DNA from: Dryocosmus kuriphilus
Taxonomy: Eukaryota > Arthropoda > Insecta > Hymenoptera > Cynipidae
Length of the DNA: 64,000 nt
Reading direction: 5' to 3'
Assembly (NCBI GenBank): GCA_038277395.1
Contig: CM076197.1
Location: 78,477,951 to 78,541,950 of the forward strand
Both the position numbers and the translations under genes were made by a program. The notes under the pieces were generated by a model, which had not been told where the DNA came from, did not search any database, and worked only from the letters and a program-made list of their open reading frames with translations. Of this stretch, positions 22,561 to 33,811 are shown piece after piece; the stretch's first letter is position 1, and every line of letters starts with the position of its first letter.

Positions 22561-23589
22561 AAAAGTCAATATATATATATATACATTTGAAATTACATTT
22601 TAAAATTACATTAAATTACAATTTAAAATTACTTATTGCACATAAAAGTCGCCTCAAATTTAACTTATTAAAAGAACTGTACAATATTGAGTAATAGAAA
22701 AAACTATTGCATACTTACTGCTATGCTATGTTGTCTAATTTGTAGCGCAACTTTTTCAAAATCGTTTTCATAAAAACTGAGGAGGATTTAGTTAAATAAA
22801 ATACTCAAAATGTTGAATTGAATTATCATAACACACCTTAGACCTCTTAAATTTTATTAAAATCAATATAAGTTCGGGCAAAAGTAATGAAAATGTAGAT
22901 ACAAATTTTCAAAATTATATTTCATAAACATGTATTTATAATGTTTAAAAATCACTTAGAATTTAACTTATTAAAAGAACTATAATAGTATAAAGTAATA
23001 GAAAAACTTATTGCATACTTAGTACCACATTGGGTCTATTTGATTAGTTTTTATGAATTAGAGGTATAAAACTTGTAATCACATATATACTACATGTGTT
23101 AATTCTACTATTGGAAATAATAAACTAGCTTTTAAGCTATCAAAGTCAGCTACTAAAAAAATTATTTAATAATGCCAGCCTCTCTTACTTAATTAATGAT
23201 TGAAATTACATCAATGCATTATTTCTGTTTCCAACTGCTTCAGATTGTTAAAGTAACCGCAGCCAATCTACCAAATAAGTCAGCTACTTAAACTTTTTAA
23301 TCCCCTGTAAGGAACATTGAAATAATCTTTAACACAACATAGTAATATACTAAAAATCCAATTCGCTTAGCTGAAACACTGCAATAAGAACATACTAATA
23401 GTGAAGTATTGATGATATTAAAATATGTTATTATCAACGAAAGAAAAAAACAAATTTTTCTTCAGCCAACATTGAACTCTAGTTAAAATAAGTTTACTTC
23501 AAGGGATAACAAGGCAAAGTAGATTAATAATGAATAGATTGCGCCAACATCGAGCACGCTGTTTTTCTTGTATAAGATATAAGCGCGTT
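22561..23589. repeat. modular AT-rich interior, second part
   Basis: No gene seen. Bases 22640-22740 are repeated at 22940-23040 (ACTTATTAAAAGAACT block), and 23160-23235 repeats 18405-18475. Confidence 0.55.
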
Positions 23590-23765
23590 TCTTTACCAGA
23601 ATTCTTTACCAGAATCTTCTTTAGCCTATCTATTATAAATTCCCATGGAAAAAATATATATACCTTCAAATAAGTTAATGCATCACACCATCCACTCAAC
23701 GCTCTTTTCTTTTTTCACAGAATATTATATTACAATATTGGCGTCACACTTGCTATGAAATAGTG
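23590..23765 (-). repeat. inner part of the right terminal inverted repeat
   Basis: Inverse of 17830-17990, including the CACACCATCCACTCAACG block. It was separated from the outer part of the right repeat by the foldback at 23766-24274 and the LINE. Confidence 0.78.
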
Positions 23766-24274
23766 TATTACACAACAAGTTGAGAATCGACATATTTACC
23801 AGGGACCTGAAGTTGACGGCGGAAGGCCGTATGAATCGAGCTGAAAGGTCCCTGGTAAATATGTCAATTCTCATCGAGTTGTGCATATTACTTTTCACAA
23901 CGAGTGTATCAAAAATTCGATTTTCGGCTTCTGCAGAGCATGAACGAGAATACGAAACGATACCTGTTTCTATAAAATAAGACAGTCCTCCTCTTCACCA
24001 AACATTTCGTCTCTGTGTTTTGACGTAGACGCCATTTTGAATGTGTGAATTGGTGTGAACGTAGCTACGAACAAGCGAGCGCGCGAGAATCGTACATCGA
24101 TATGCTACGATTTGACACGAAAACACCCGATGATTTTTTCCTCACTCATTTGGGTTTAGTAATATAACCCGAAGATTGTTTCCTCACTCTTGAGGAAGCA
24201 ACTTGTAATCGGCCAAATTCGCCATGCTCTGCAGACTTCGAAAATCGAATTTTCGATACTCGAGTTGTGAAAAA
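23766..24274. mobile_element. compound foldback MITE
   Basis: Two hairpins lie side by side. The first (23766-23890) has about 42-bp arms ending in ACATATTTACCAGGGACCT. The second (23892-24274) has arms of about 50 bp starting TTTTCACAACGAGTGTATC and containing TCTGCAGAGCATG. All four arms share an ACAACTCGAG(A/T)ATCGA-like block, so the whole may be one element. No coding sequence. Confidence 0.75.
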
Positions 24275-24293
24275 ATATATTATAATCTGGATA

Positions 24294-24325
<32 letters not shown>

Positions 24326-24943
24326 TGAGAGCTGCTCGGTGGGTTCCTATCACCACTACGCAGCGCATCCTAAGTTTGCGGATAGAGGAACGGCCCCTGA
24401 GGTTGAACAGCTTCTGAGGTTAACTGCGAATACAAGAATAAGCAGTCGAGGACAGCCGATAGGAACCAGTCGTGGGTGTGGTGAGCCCACATTGGTGAAA
24501 AATAGGTACACGACGGCCATGGTTTGGGAGGATTCACCCTTTCGCGTCCATACGCAATAGGTGGGTTCTACCAAGCCGAGGCGCAGCGTGTATCCACCTA
24601 GAAACACTACCCAAACCAAAACTAAAAATCTTGTAAGGGGAAAATCCTGCTGTCCCATTGGACACCACTGCGATGACACTGCCCGCAAGGGATGTGTGGA
24701 ATGATTCGCCTGTAGGGTCCACGTGGTATTGATGCCAGTGTGGCGCACTGCCTTGCAGGGGGTAACGTTAGGATACGAGGTTGAAACCGTAATGTGTCTG
24801 ACGACAAGTTGACACGGTCCTTGTCAAAGTCGGAAAGCTCCCATACTTAGACCTAGGGAGGTATGGGGTTATCACTGCTGGGACGGCGGACTCACCGGCG
24901 ATCGGAACAGAATCCCTAACGTGCGGACTTTCTTAAAACTATC

Positions 24944-25830
24944 ATGGCTAACTTCCAAGAACGAACAGCTACATTAAAATATTTTAAGGCGGGAACTCTG
25001 AACGCGCGTAGTCTGAATACTGGCGGATTTAGCGAAATTATTGAGATAGCAAAAAGATACGATATTGATATAATAGCACTTCAAGAAACCTGCTGACCTG
25101 GCGAGTATGCATCAGTCTCCAAGGATAACTACACTTTTCATTATGAGGGAGCTAAAGGGCGCAAACTGGGGACCAGGTTTCTTATTATTAAACGAATTTC
25201 GCAATCGGTTATCGATATGCAATGCATTTACGACCAGTTATCATATATTGTACTAAAGGGCAATTCCTGCAAACAGGTGCTAATTAACGTGCACTGCCAT
25301 ACCGAGGACAAAGACGAAGATACTAAAGATCTTTTTTACGAAACAATCGAATAAGTTTTTCACAAGTTCTCGAAGTTTGACGCAAAAATAGTATTGGGAG
25401 ACTTCAACGCGAAAATTGTAAAAGAACCGATGTATAGGCCTACAATAGGGTCAGAAAGCTTGCATGACGTCAGTAATGATAATGGGACTAGAGTAATAAA
25501 CTTTGCAGCTTCAAAGAACCGTCAAAAGCACATATTTCAAGCATAAAAATCATCAGATCACCAGATGGTATCACTCACAATCAGATTGATCACGTTTTAA
25601 TTGACAGAAGACGCCATATAAACATTCTCGATGTAAGATCGTACAGGGGAGTAGATTTAAATTCAGACGACTTTCTCGTGATAGTGAAACTAAGATCTAG
25701 ACTAGCGTTAAATAAGAAAACTAGCCCTCCAGAACCAGCAGTACGTTTGAATATAGAGATGAGTTTAAAATTCCAACAGAAATATTGAATTATCAAGTAA
25801 AGATTTCTAATAGTTTCGATGCTCTTCAAA
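24944..25830 (+). pseudogene. LINE endonuclease domain (broken)
   Basis: Starts at ATG 24944 (MANFQERTATLKYFKAGTLN). Motifs of the exonuclease-endonuclease-phosphatase fold are visible: TLNARSL, IIALQETC with a stop where W is expected, then VLGDFNAK, and IDHVLIDRR in a shifted frame. Stops near 25095 and 25350 and a frameshift near 25530 inactivate it. The intact enzyme nicks target DNA to prime reverse transcription. Confidence 0.83.
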
Positions 25831-25890
25831 AATTAACAGGGAGACGATAGCGATAATTGTGAGGAGGACCCGGAAACCCTGTGGGGCAAT

Positions 25891-26109
25891 ATGAAAGAGA
25901 CGATAAAGACAGCCGCGAAAAGTACTACAGGTTTAAAGAAGGTAACCAAAAGCAAACCGTGGTTCGACGAAGAGTGCAAACTATGGTTTAAAAAGCGAAC
26001 GAAGGCCAAAGAAATTAGTTTAAAAAGTAAGTGCGATCAAATACATAAGAAGTATCTCGAGATTAGTAAAAGTACAAATAGGTTTTACAGATCCAAGAAA
26101 AGGGAGTGA
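25891..26109 (+). pseudogene. LINE linker between endonuclease and RT
   Basis: Open frame with KSKPWFDEECKLWFKKR, the conserved linker preceding the reverse transcriptase in RTE-like elements. It ends at a TGA at 26107-26109. Confidence 0.75.
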
Positions 26110-26299
26110 GAAAAGAATAAAATACTAGCAATAGACACGCATAATAAACAAAATAATCCGCGTGAGATGTACAGAGGAATCAATTTTATAAGGAACGGCT
26201 TTGAAAGTAGAACAGAAGTAATGAGGGACGAAAATGGCAATATAAGTAGCTGATGCGACAGCGAGACTAAATTTATGGAAAAACTATTTCGATGAGCTA

Positions 26300-27637
26300 T
26301 TGAACGTACGCGAAGCCCCCGTTGAAGTTAATCTCAGTGAAATCCACACTGCTGATCTACTAATTGATGAGCCTACTGTTAAAGAAATAGAAATGGCCAT
26401 AAAGAAGTTGAGAAATAACAAAGCCGTGGATATTGACGACCTACCGTCAGAACTGATAAAAAATGGGGGCCCGCGCTTCACAAGGCTAATTTGTAAATTA
26501 ATACGCGCAATTTGGAAAACAGAACGCATACCGGAGGAATGGAATACCTCTATTATTATACCCATTTTTAAAAAAGGCGATAAAACGAACTGTAACAATT
26601 ATCGGGGAATTTCACTTGTACCTTCGTGCTATAAGATTCTGACCAATGTAATCTTAAGTAGACTAACGCCTTTTGCTGAGGAAATCATTGGGGATTACCA
26701 GTGTGGATTCCGCCGAAACCGGTCTACAAGCGATCAAATGTTTATAATTAGACAACTGTTAGAAAAGAAATGGGAATTTAATGAAGCAATACATCAGCTA
26801 TTTATCGACTTCAAAAAAGCTTACGACTCTATTATACGCGCACGAACGTACTGGATTCTGGAGTTCTTGGGTGTAACAAGAAAATTGGTTAGACTTATCG
26901 AAGTTTGCTTAAGCGGCAGCAGGGGTAGGATACGCGTGAACGGAAGTTTATCTGAAGAGTTTTTGATCCGCGATGTCCTGAAACAGGGCGATGCGCTTTC
27001 GTGCATCCTTTTCGACTTAGTTTTAGAATACGTGATCAGAGAAGTACAAACGAATCCATCCGGTGCTACCCTCAATGGTATAATACAAATTCTGGGATAT
27101 GCGGATGATCTCGACTTACTCGGGGATGATAGAGAAACGGTAGCTAAAAATGCGGAAATCTTGATCACAAAAGCCAAGGAAATAGGTTTAGAAGTTAGCG
27201 AATCGAAGACAAAATATTTGATCGTCGACAGATCAGAACAAAGCAATCAAGAGGGGGATATAATGGCCGGAAATATGAAATTTGAAAGAGTTAATGAGTT
27301 TAAATACCTCGGGACTATTATAACTAGCGACAATAACATTAAAACGGAAATCAACAGGCTGCTGCACGCTGGCAATGGGTGCTACTATGCAACAAATACA
27401 TTACTAAAATCGCGATCGTTATCTAGAAACATCAAAGTAAGAATTTACAAAACGATAATAATGCCGGTCGTCATGCACGGGTGCGAAACGTGGGCGCTGA
27501 CGAAAGGAGGGGAGAACAGGTTTACAGTATTCGAAAATAAAGTACTTCGGAAAATCTATGGTCCTAAAAGGGACGAAGATACTGGTGAATGGAGAAACTG
27601 CATAATGATGAGCTGCATGTACTCTATGCATCAGTAA
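26300..27637 (+). CDS. LINE reverse transcriptase core
   Basis: A 445-codon open frame lies in the same phase as the endonuclease start; the first ATG is further in, so the 5' limit is only that of the open frame. Motifs appear in order: IPEEWNTSIIIPIFKKGDK, NNYRGISLVPSCYKIL, YQCGFRRNRSTSDQ, LFIDFKKAYDSI, a glycine-rich VNGSLSEEF region, and catalytic GYADDLDLLGD at about residue 267. The C-terminal HGCETWALT follows. Alternative reading as a host protein is excluded by these motifs. A frameshift at about 27595 moves the remainder to another frame. Confidence 0.88.
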   Translation: MNVREAPVEVNLSEIHTADLLIDEPTVKEIEMAIKKLRNNKAVDIDDLPSELIKNGGPRFTRLICKLIRAIWKTERIPEEWNTSIIIPIFKKGDKTNCNNYRGISLVPSCYKILTNVILSRLTPFAEEIIGDYQCGFRRNRSTSDQMFIIRQLLEKKWEFNEAIHQLFIDFKKAYDSIIRARTYWILEFLGVTRKLVRLIEVCLSGSRGRIRVNGSLSEEFLIRDVLKQGDALSCILFDLVLEYVIREVQTNPSGATLNGIIQILGYADDLDLLGDDRETVAKNAEILITKAKEIGLEVSESKTKYLIVDRSEQSNQEGDIMAGNMKFERVNEFKYLGTIITSDNNIKTEINRLLHAGNGCYYATNTLLKSRSLSRNIKVRIYKTIIMPVVMHGCETWALTKGGENRFTVFENKVLRKIYGPKRDEDTGEWRNCIMMSCMYSMHQ

Positions 27638-27918
27638 ATATTAATAGAGTAATGAAAGCGCGCAAATTAAGCTGAGCGGGACATGTTGCAAGAATAGGCA
27701 ACGAAAGAACAGTGGCGCAAGTTTTGAGAGGGAAACCGATTAGTAAGAGACCTCTAGGCAGACCGAGAAACAGATGGTAGAAAAAAGTAAGGGATGATCT
27801 AAAAGAGCTGGGACATGATTATTTAAACTGGATGGAAGATGCACAGGATAGAGGTGCGTGGCGGTTTTGAGTAGCTGAGGCAATGAACTTCCAAGTTCGC
27901 AAAGCTACACCAAAATAA
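27595..27918 (+). pseudogene. LINE C-terminal tail in shifted frame
   Basis: Continues the RT after a frameshift: ELHVLYASVNINRVMKARK, GHVARIGNERTVAQVLRGK, RPLGRPRNRW and DLKELGHDYLNWMEDAQDR. Three in-frame stops (near 27673, 27778 and 27868) interrupt it. Confidence 0.8.
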
Positions 27919-27964
27919 TAATAATGATAATAATAATTATTATTATTGTCATTATTATATTGAG

Positions 27965-28440
27965 TGGCTACCTATGGGAAAAAAATATATATTGAGAGAA
28001 CATTCTTTCATTGTGGTAAAGTAATATTAGCTTTTAGTTTATTGATATGGTTAGGAAAAGGAAACAGATCAATGTAAGCTTGAAAATTCTTGGAAATATT
28101 TTTGTTGATGACGTCATCAGGTAGGTTTTAACAAGTTTTCCCTCTCTCTCTAACACTGACCTCATTATTTTGATCGCATTATGCGCGCGAGACGGAACGG
28201 AGGGGCAAAGGAGGATTTGTTTTCATGTCTCGCTATTGCACATTATAGTCAATGACTCGACACATCAAGCAGGTCACTGACCCATTATTTCGATGACGTC
28301 ACTTGAAACGAGCAGGTAACGACACGACTCATACGGATACACACTAACACATGCTCACCTCACATAGATACACACTAACACATCTCAACTCACACGGACA
28401 CGCGCTAATGCTAATTTCTCAAGAAACGGCCCTATACCTC
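27965..28440 (-). repeat. outer right terminal inverted repeat of the 11-kb element
   Basis: Inverse of 17325-17800 with substitutions; ends GGCCCTATACCTC. The shared TGACGTCA-type palindrome occurs here too, at about 28295. Confidence 0.82.
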
Positions 28441-28446
28441 TACTTC

Positions 28447-29109
28447 ACCTATCTGATGCTGACTTCCACTTTTGTTTATTAATTAACATAAAATAACGTA
28501 TGAGGGCTCAAAAAATTTCTCCCAAAATGCACCCTCCAAAAAACAAGTTCCTCCCTTTACAAAGTTTATTGAACAAAAGTTTTAAAACAATTTTCACTTT
28601 TATTATCAGTTTTTGATCTCTCAATGTGTTAATCTGATAATAACAATAAATGCTCCCCAATTTATTCCATCCTAAAATTGTTAATTTCAAGACAATTATT
28701 GAATAAAAATAACATTAGCTAACCTTCTTCTTCTCTTTCCTTCGTACGCTACTCTACACCTTTGAGGAATGCGTCGTTACATGTACATCGTATATGACGC
28801 TTTCTTTAGCTAATGTTACTTTTATTCAACAATTGTCTTGAAATTAACAATTTTAGGATGGAATAAATTGGGGAGCATTTTTTGGTATTATTAGATTAAC
28901 ATACTGAGAGCTCGAAATGATCGAAATACTGTATAATTACGTCAAAAACTGATAATAAAAGTGAAAATTGCTTATAACTTTTTTTAAATAAGCTTTGTGA
29001 AGGGAGCAACTCGTTTTTTGGAGGGTGCATTTTTGGAAATAATTTTTAAGCCCGCATATGTTATTTTATATGAATTAATAAAGAAAGTGGATGTCAGCGT
29101 CAGATAGGT
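28447..29109. mobile_element. 663-bp palindromic MITE with 9-bp target duplication
   Basis: Ends are ACCTATCTGA and TCAGATAGGT. The inverted repeats extend inward more than 250 bp (for example GGAGGGTGCATTTTGG and its complement), so almost the whole element folds back on itself. CTCTACTTC occurs on both sides (28438-28446 and 29110-29118). A 9-bp duplication is characteristic of Mutator-like elements. No coding sequence. Confidence 0.87.
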
Positions 29110-29118
29110 CTCTACTTC

Positions 29119-29530
29119 TCTGCAAAAGTTGAAGAGGAAAATTTGAGAAACTTAGAAGTGGTTTTGGAATTAAGTAGCAAGCATGGTTAATTGATTTTCA
29201 GCTGGAAGAAATTCCAGTTTATGCTTAGATATGTGCAGTACGTTGGTTACATGGTTGAGAAGCGTACCATAAAGCCATCACCTGACGAGCTAACAGCAGT
29301 TTTTCAACTTCCAAAGTCAACTACGACCAAAGGAGTTCAGAGATTTTTAGGACTGACGGGATATTTGAAAATTTACCGAGTTGAAGCGGAAGCAGAGCAT
29401 ACGGACGCCTCAAAAGTTGGCCCGGGAGCCATTCTTTTCCAGAAAGACCCTGAAGACAACCTACTATACCCGGCATACTACGCAAACTGGAAGACGACGC
29501 CAGCTGAGGAAAGATATAGTGCTAGCAGAA
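29119..29530 (+). pseudogene. RT end and RNase H start, gypsy 2
   Basis: Continues the RT broken at 17324: VEEENLRNLEVVLELSSKHG, then WKKFQFMLRYVQYVGYMVE, RPSPDE-like KPSPDELTAV, RFLGLTGYL. The RNase H opening HTDASKVGPGAILFQKD follows and stops at a hairpin MITE. A deletion removes about 50 residues between GLTGY and the RNase H. Confidence 0.86.
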
Positions 29531-29720
29531 GTACTAGCAGAGTGCTAGTAGAGATGACTGAGTACTAGCAGAGATGAACTGGGAGATGACCGATGCTGTA
29601 GGATTTCTTGGTCAGGCAAATTTACAGTGATTCGAGCGCTACCTAGTCATGTGCACCTTGGAACTAGCTAGAAATGTACATGTTCATCATCAATGAAATG
29701 TTCATCTCTGGTACTAGCTA
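29530..29720. mobile_element. small hairpin MITE in RNase H
   Basis: Arms around AGTACTAGCAGAGATGAACT (29561-29580) and its inverse near 29697-29716 surround about 120 bp of non-coding sequence. Reading frames on the two sides are both RNase H. Confidence 0.6.
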
Positions 29721-30570
29721 CCAATTGGAAATCCTGACAGTAGACTTAGGAAGTTTTGAGTTTACCTTCTGGGTATTCCGATCAAAATCATGGCGGACTG
29801 TAGCGCTTTCGTTCCAACGGTATCCAATTAGAACACTTGCCTAGAGTATCGAGATGGGCTCTACTAATCGACGAATTCCAATACACCATCGAGTACCGCC
29901 CTGGATCCTCAACGAAGCACGTAGACTCTCGCAGCAGACTTCCTATTGCAGCCTATCTACTTGTGAATAAAAATGACGATCTCATCTTAAAAATTCAGGA
30001 AGTGCAACTAAAGGATCCAGAGTTGATAACTGTCATCAAGAACATAGAGAGAGGAAAAAATGATACATTTTTTCTAAGAAAAGACGTCTTGTACAAAGAA
30101 GATAAGGGAAATACACTGCTCGTTGTTCCAAAGTCAATGCAAAACGATATATAATCAGGAATATTCATGAGAAAGGACATTTTGGAACGCAAAAAATGGA
30201 GTATGCTCTTTTACAGAAACCTTGGTTTTCCTGGGATGCGTGCAAGAACTGAAAAAATTCATCAAGTACTGCATAACTTGTATTCTAGCTACAAAGAAGC
30301 AAGGGAAGAAGGAAGGTCTACATAATCCAGTTGAGAAAGCAGTTCTGCCGCTAGATACTTTATCATATTGAGCATCTAGGATCCTTGCCATTGACCAAAA
30401 AAAGTTACCAATATTTACTTTATTTACTCGGTAGATAATAAGAATTATTGATTGGCCACTACTGCAGCGAGTATGTCGATTACTGTTTTTTTCATGACAG
30501 CTACTATAGATTTGAAAAAATGTATTTTCGACGAAAAATCTGTTCACTTAGAAGCATCGAAACTATAGGT
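29721..30570 (+). pseudogene. RNase H end and integrase start, gypsy 2
   Basis: LEILTVDLGSFEF and RVSRWALLIDEFQYTIEYRPG are the end of RNase H; HVDSRSRLPI marks the exit. The integrase zinc-binding domain begins with LLVVPKSMQNDI and, in another frame, EKGHFGTQKMEYALLQ. The core decays after about 30450 with stops and indels. No C-terminal domain, purine tract or LTR follows. Confidence 0.82.
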
Positions 30571-31911
30571 AATCGTGTAGTTTAAGAAATTCCAATTTTC
30601 TGGTAATCGATTACACATATCTACAGTACGAAATATTCTATGTTGATTTTATATTTTCATTTGCCTCCAGAAGTGTCCTTTAACATGACAAAGACTTACC
30701 TTAAATTAATTTAAATACATTTAGGTTTGAATACGAAGTAACTTGAATCAAAATTTTATATATAATTGAATTGAATTTGAACTCAGTCAAATAAATAAAT
30801 AATCTTAATTACCACATGAATGAGTGAAAGTAGCTCATCTTAAAGTCAGCAGAAATTACCTTTATTTCAGTTGAATTTGGACAGAACTGAATTCAACTCC
30901 GAATTAAGTTATACTATTAAACTTAAAATTAAATTTGTCCGTAACACAGGAAAGTAATTGAATAGCAGTTTAAAATCAGAATTCAAAAGTCCTCAAAATG
31001 ATACCATTCATATAAGGTGATTAATTTCTTTCAAGTAACGAAAATAATTTAGTAAGATTCATAAACTCCCACCGAAGAAAATGAAAGATTCGAACAGATT
31101 TTAATATGTTCCGAGTGGAAAATTTAACCAGTGTCTTGAAGAAAGTTTTGAGGGTAGAAAAACAGTGACTATAGCAAGGTTCTGAAACTATTTCGAGGAG
31201 TCACACTAGCTTCGCGCTGATGATATGCTAGACTCGTATTATCCATGTCGTTGGGCACAAAATATTCTGGAGTGGGCTCTATGCCAAAGTAGGTTTTGCA
31301 AACTTGTCAATTGTGGCAATTTGTTTTGCAAACTGAAATTGAAATTTATTGTTTCAAAAAGCTAATCGGGCCAACTATAAATTCACGAAAAAGCTGAATC
31401 GCATGCCAGTAAATTCCACTCTTACATGGATTCAAACCTGTTTCTCATTTATAATATAATGCATTTCTAAAATGAAAATACGAACAATTTATTAAGAAAT
31501 TACTTTTTTAAAATGTTAAATTCTTTGAATTTTTCAATTTGTTTACTTTTATTTTCTGAGATTTGATTATCCACCTTTACTTGGACTCTGCTATTTCTCT
31601 GCTGTTTAACTTCCAAAAACCATTTCACAAAGAGATATAAAAAAAGTTAAATATATAATAAAGACGTTAATAAAGATCAATAACATTTTTAAATGGATTT
31701 AAAAAATAGCTATCTAGGTATTAATAACAAGTAATCAAAAATGGAAATGCATATGTATTTTTGCGACTGAACATTATAAAAGCCTATATACTAGACATCA
31801 GAAATGAAAGTTTAATAACACTTCACATACACACGGAAGAAAGGTCGATCTATTACGGGAATAAGGACATCTTTTTTATTTTTATTTCTATAGAATATAT
31901 TATGGTTTCTA

Positions 31912-31943
<32 letters not shown>

Positions 31944-33664
31944 AGAAAAAAGCTAGGCTTCCTTTTGCTGTGTCTTATATTTTTCAGGTCTTACTTCAGC
32001 TATTGCCGGAGCAACTTCATGTAATTTCCTTTTGTTTAACAACTCAATTTAAGTCGTTTTTGACTAAGAAATACTGCGTCTCAATTTTGGTTCAATATTT
32101 GACTCAAATTGAGATCAGCTTTTTTCTGTGCCCCTACTCTAGATGCTGTTCACTTAAAAGCAGACTATATTTATTTAGCAATCCTACATTTCCGTATTAT
32201 AATAAACCGAGACGAGCAGACGATATAAATTCTTGATAAAGGGTTTATCCTGCTTGGAACAGTATGTTTTTACCAAGTGCTTAACATCAATTCAAGGGTA
32301 GTTAATATAGAATAACGGGATTAAATATTAACTAGTAGATCCCGACCATAACACGTGTAACCTATTAGTTATATTATTTATTTTATTAAAAGACGTATTT
32401 TTATGACTGGTTTCGAAAAGATTCTGCTAAAAAAAGAAGATTCTCTACTATTAGTTTATTAATTTATGTATAATTAGCTTTATATGTACTAGGTGGGCTA
32501 TGCTCCCTGCGCGCATATCCGTTTTAATCCTAACTTCTTTTTAAATTCCTTTCAATTCTCCTTTCTTATATTTTTCTTAATTTTTTATAACTATTTTATA
32601 ATTTATTGCATCGCAATAATCCGATGACTTTTTTTATGCAAACTTATTGTTTCTTAATTCCTTTCAATTTTCCTTTCGTTTGCATTTTGTGCAGATATTA
32701 TTCAAAACATCAAAGATGAGACTAATAATTTATAATACTAAATTTAGAAAATCCTCTTGCACAATTTAATTTAAAATTTATTTTTCATTTGGAAAGGGGA
32801 GTGATAACAATGAAATGGAAAAGGGCTATAAGGGATAGGCGTAGGGACACGGAAAAGGGGGCGAAAGAGGGTATAAATTGTAGGAAAGATGGTATAAGGT
32901 TGGAGAGAAATAGTGTAAGGTTGGGGCAGAGTGTTATAAGGTTGGGGGAAAATATTTTTTTCCAGGAGTCTCTGAAAGTCTTCGTAGGAGACTCCAGAGG
33001 TACTCATGGGAGGCTCTGGAGACCCTCTCGGGAGGCTCTGGAGAAATTTTTCGCTTCTGAAATCTTGTTGAAAGTTTTATAACTTGCTCATTTACGATAA
33101 TCTTATCTCAATTTGAAGACTATAAGAAATAATTATTTTTAGTTATAACGCACGAACACCTCGTATTGTGTAAAGAATATTCATTTCTCTACGAAATTGA
33201 TGAGTGCCCTATAAGTGTGAATAACCATGAAAATAACAAACCAAAACGTCAGCTTTGATGAGAATTTAATAAGGTTTCCTGTGTCTGGTTGAAAGTGAAG
33301 TTTTTCTTTTTTGAAATGGAATAAGTGATTAAATAATGCGATCACCAAAGCGAAGCAAACGCGCTGAGAAAAAGGTAATTTGATTCAATAAAATTAATTA
33401 TATAATTAATTTTATTCATAATATTATGCTAAGACAGAGCATTTTGATGAAGAAATATTTGGATTCATGGAATGTCCTGAATGTAAAGTTTATCAAGGAT
33501 TTTTTTGATGATTTAAAATTCAAAATTTTTAATCTTACGTGCAAGTCAAGTGAATTGAATTTATAAAATTAAGGTAAATACAGGGTGAATTCAACTTATA
33601 ATTGAACTAAATTCATTTCTATTCAATTAAATTAAAAATCATTAATTGCAAATTAAAGTGAATT
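30571..33664. other. non-coding stretch with C31 tract
   Basis: No gene seen. 30690-30960 is cryptically simple sequence rich in TTGAATT and AATTCAA words. A run of 31 cytosines lies at 31913-31943. 32880-32950 has a short degenerate tandem repeat of (A/G)TAAGGTTGG(A/G)G. 32965-33050 contains imperfect repeats of GGAGGCTCTGGAG. Confidence 0.55.
31913..31943. repeat. poly-C tract, 31 bp
   Basis: Uninterrupted cytosines; length is likely variable and assembly here uncertain. Confidence 0.9.
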
Positions 33665-33681
33665 TATATATTTATATATAT

Positions 33682-33719
<38 letters not shown>

Positions 33720-33757
33720 ATAATAATATTTATAATATAATATATAATATATATATA

Positions 33758-33802
<45 letters not shown>

Positions 33803-33811
33803 TATAATATA
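33665..33811. repeat. (AT)n-rich tract
   Basis: Imperfect AT and AATAAT repeats directly left of the Tc1-type MITE. Confidence 0.85.

Larger units (their letters stand above)
24330..27960 (+). mobile_element. RTE-like LINE retrotransposon, 3.6 kb
   Basis: A GC-richer 5' leader (24330-24943) is followed by an ATG at 24944, an apurinic-type endonuclease region, a linker, a reverse transcriptase and a C-terminal GRPRNRW...DLKELG block. The 3' end is a simple ATAATAATAATG-type tail (27918-27955), typical of RTE-like elements. Both flanks are TATATA-rich sequence of the 11-kb element. The endonuclease and C-terminal parts are broken; the RT core is open for 445 codons. Confidence 0.88.
17325..28440. 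mobile_element. 11.1-kb element with long terminal inverted repeats, no transposase seen
   Basis: Left end GAGGTACAGGGCCGG and the inverse of the right end GAGGTATAGGGCCGT begin inverted repeats that run for more than 600 bp, the right one broken by later insertions. The gypsy flanks show TACTTCCT on the left and TACTTCTCT on the right; removing one copy restores the gypsy frame exactly, pointing to an 8-bp target duplication as in hAT elements. The interior is AT-rich with repeated modules and later insertions, and no transposase of its own was recognised. It is therefore non-autonomous. Confidence 0.78.
13848..30570 (+). mobile_element. Ty3/gypsy retrotransposon 2, shattered by five insertions
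   Basis: Gag zinc knuckles, protease, reverse transcriptase, RNase H and integrase pieces occur in the correct order and on the same strand over 16.7 kb. Between them lie a 743-bp MITE (14255-14997), a mariner (15623-16879), an 11.1-kb inverted-repeat element (17325-28440), a palindromic MITE (28447-29109) and a hairpin MITE (about 29530-29720). Only about 2.7 kb is gypsy sequence. The left edge is an LTR-like piece joined close to the end of gag, and the right edge fades inside integrase; no paired LTR was found, so both ends are truncated or rearranged. Confidence 0.85.

Noticed and set aside
23499..23699. 66-codon minus-strand protein in the right inverted repeat
   Set aside because: The matching left repeat has stops in the corresponding frame, so it is unlikely to be a maintained gene.
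26821..27246. 141-codon minus-strand frame
   Set aside because: Antisense to the LINE reverse transcriptase, which has all expected motifs on the plus strand.
17325..28440. Polinton/Maverick element
   Set aside because: Long inverted ends fit, but there is no polymerase B, integrase or capsid gene, the ends do not start with AG, and the target duplication looks like 8 bp and not 6 bp.
32789..33082. Basic 97-codon plus-strand protein
   Set aside because: The frame follows a degenerate short tandem repeat and has no start context, domain or splice support.
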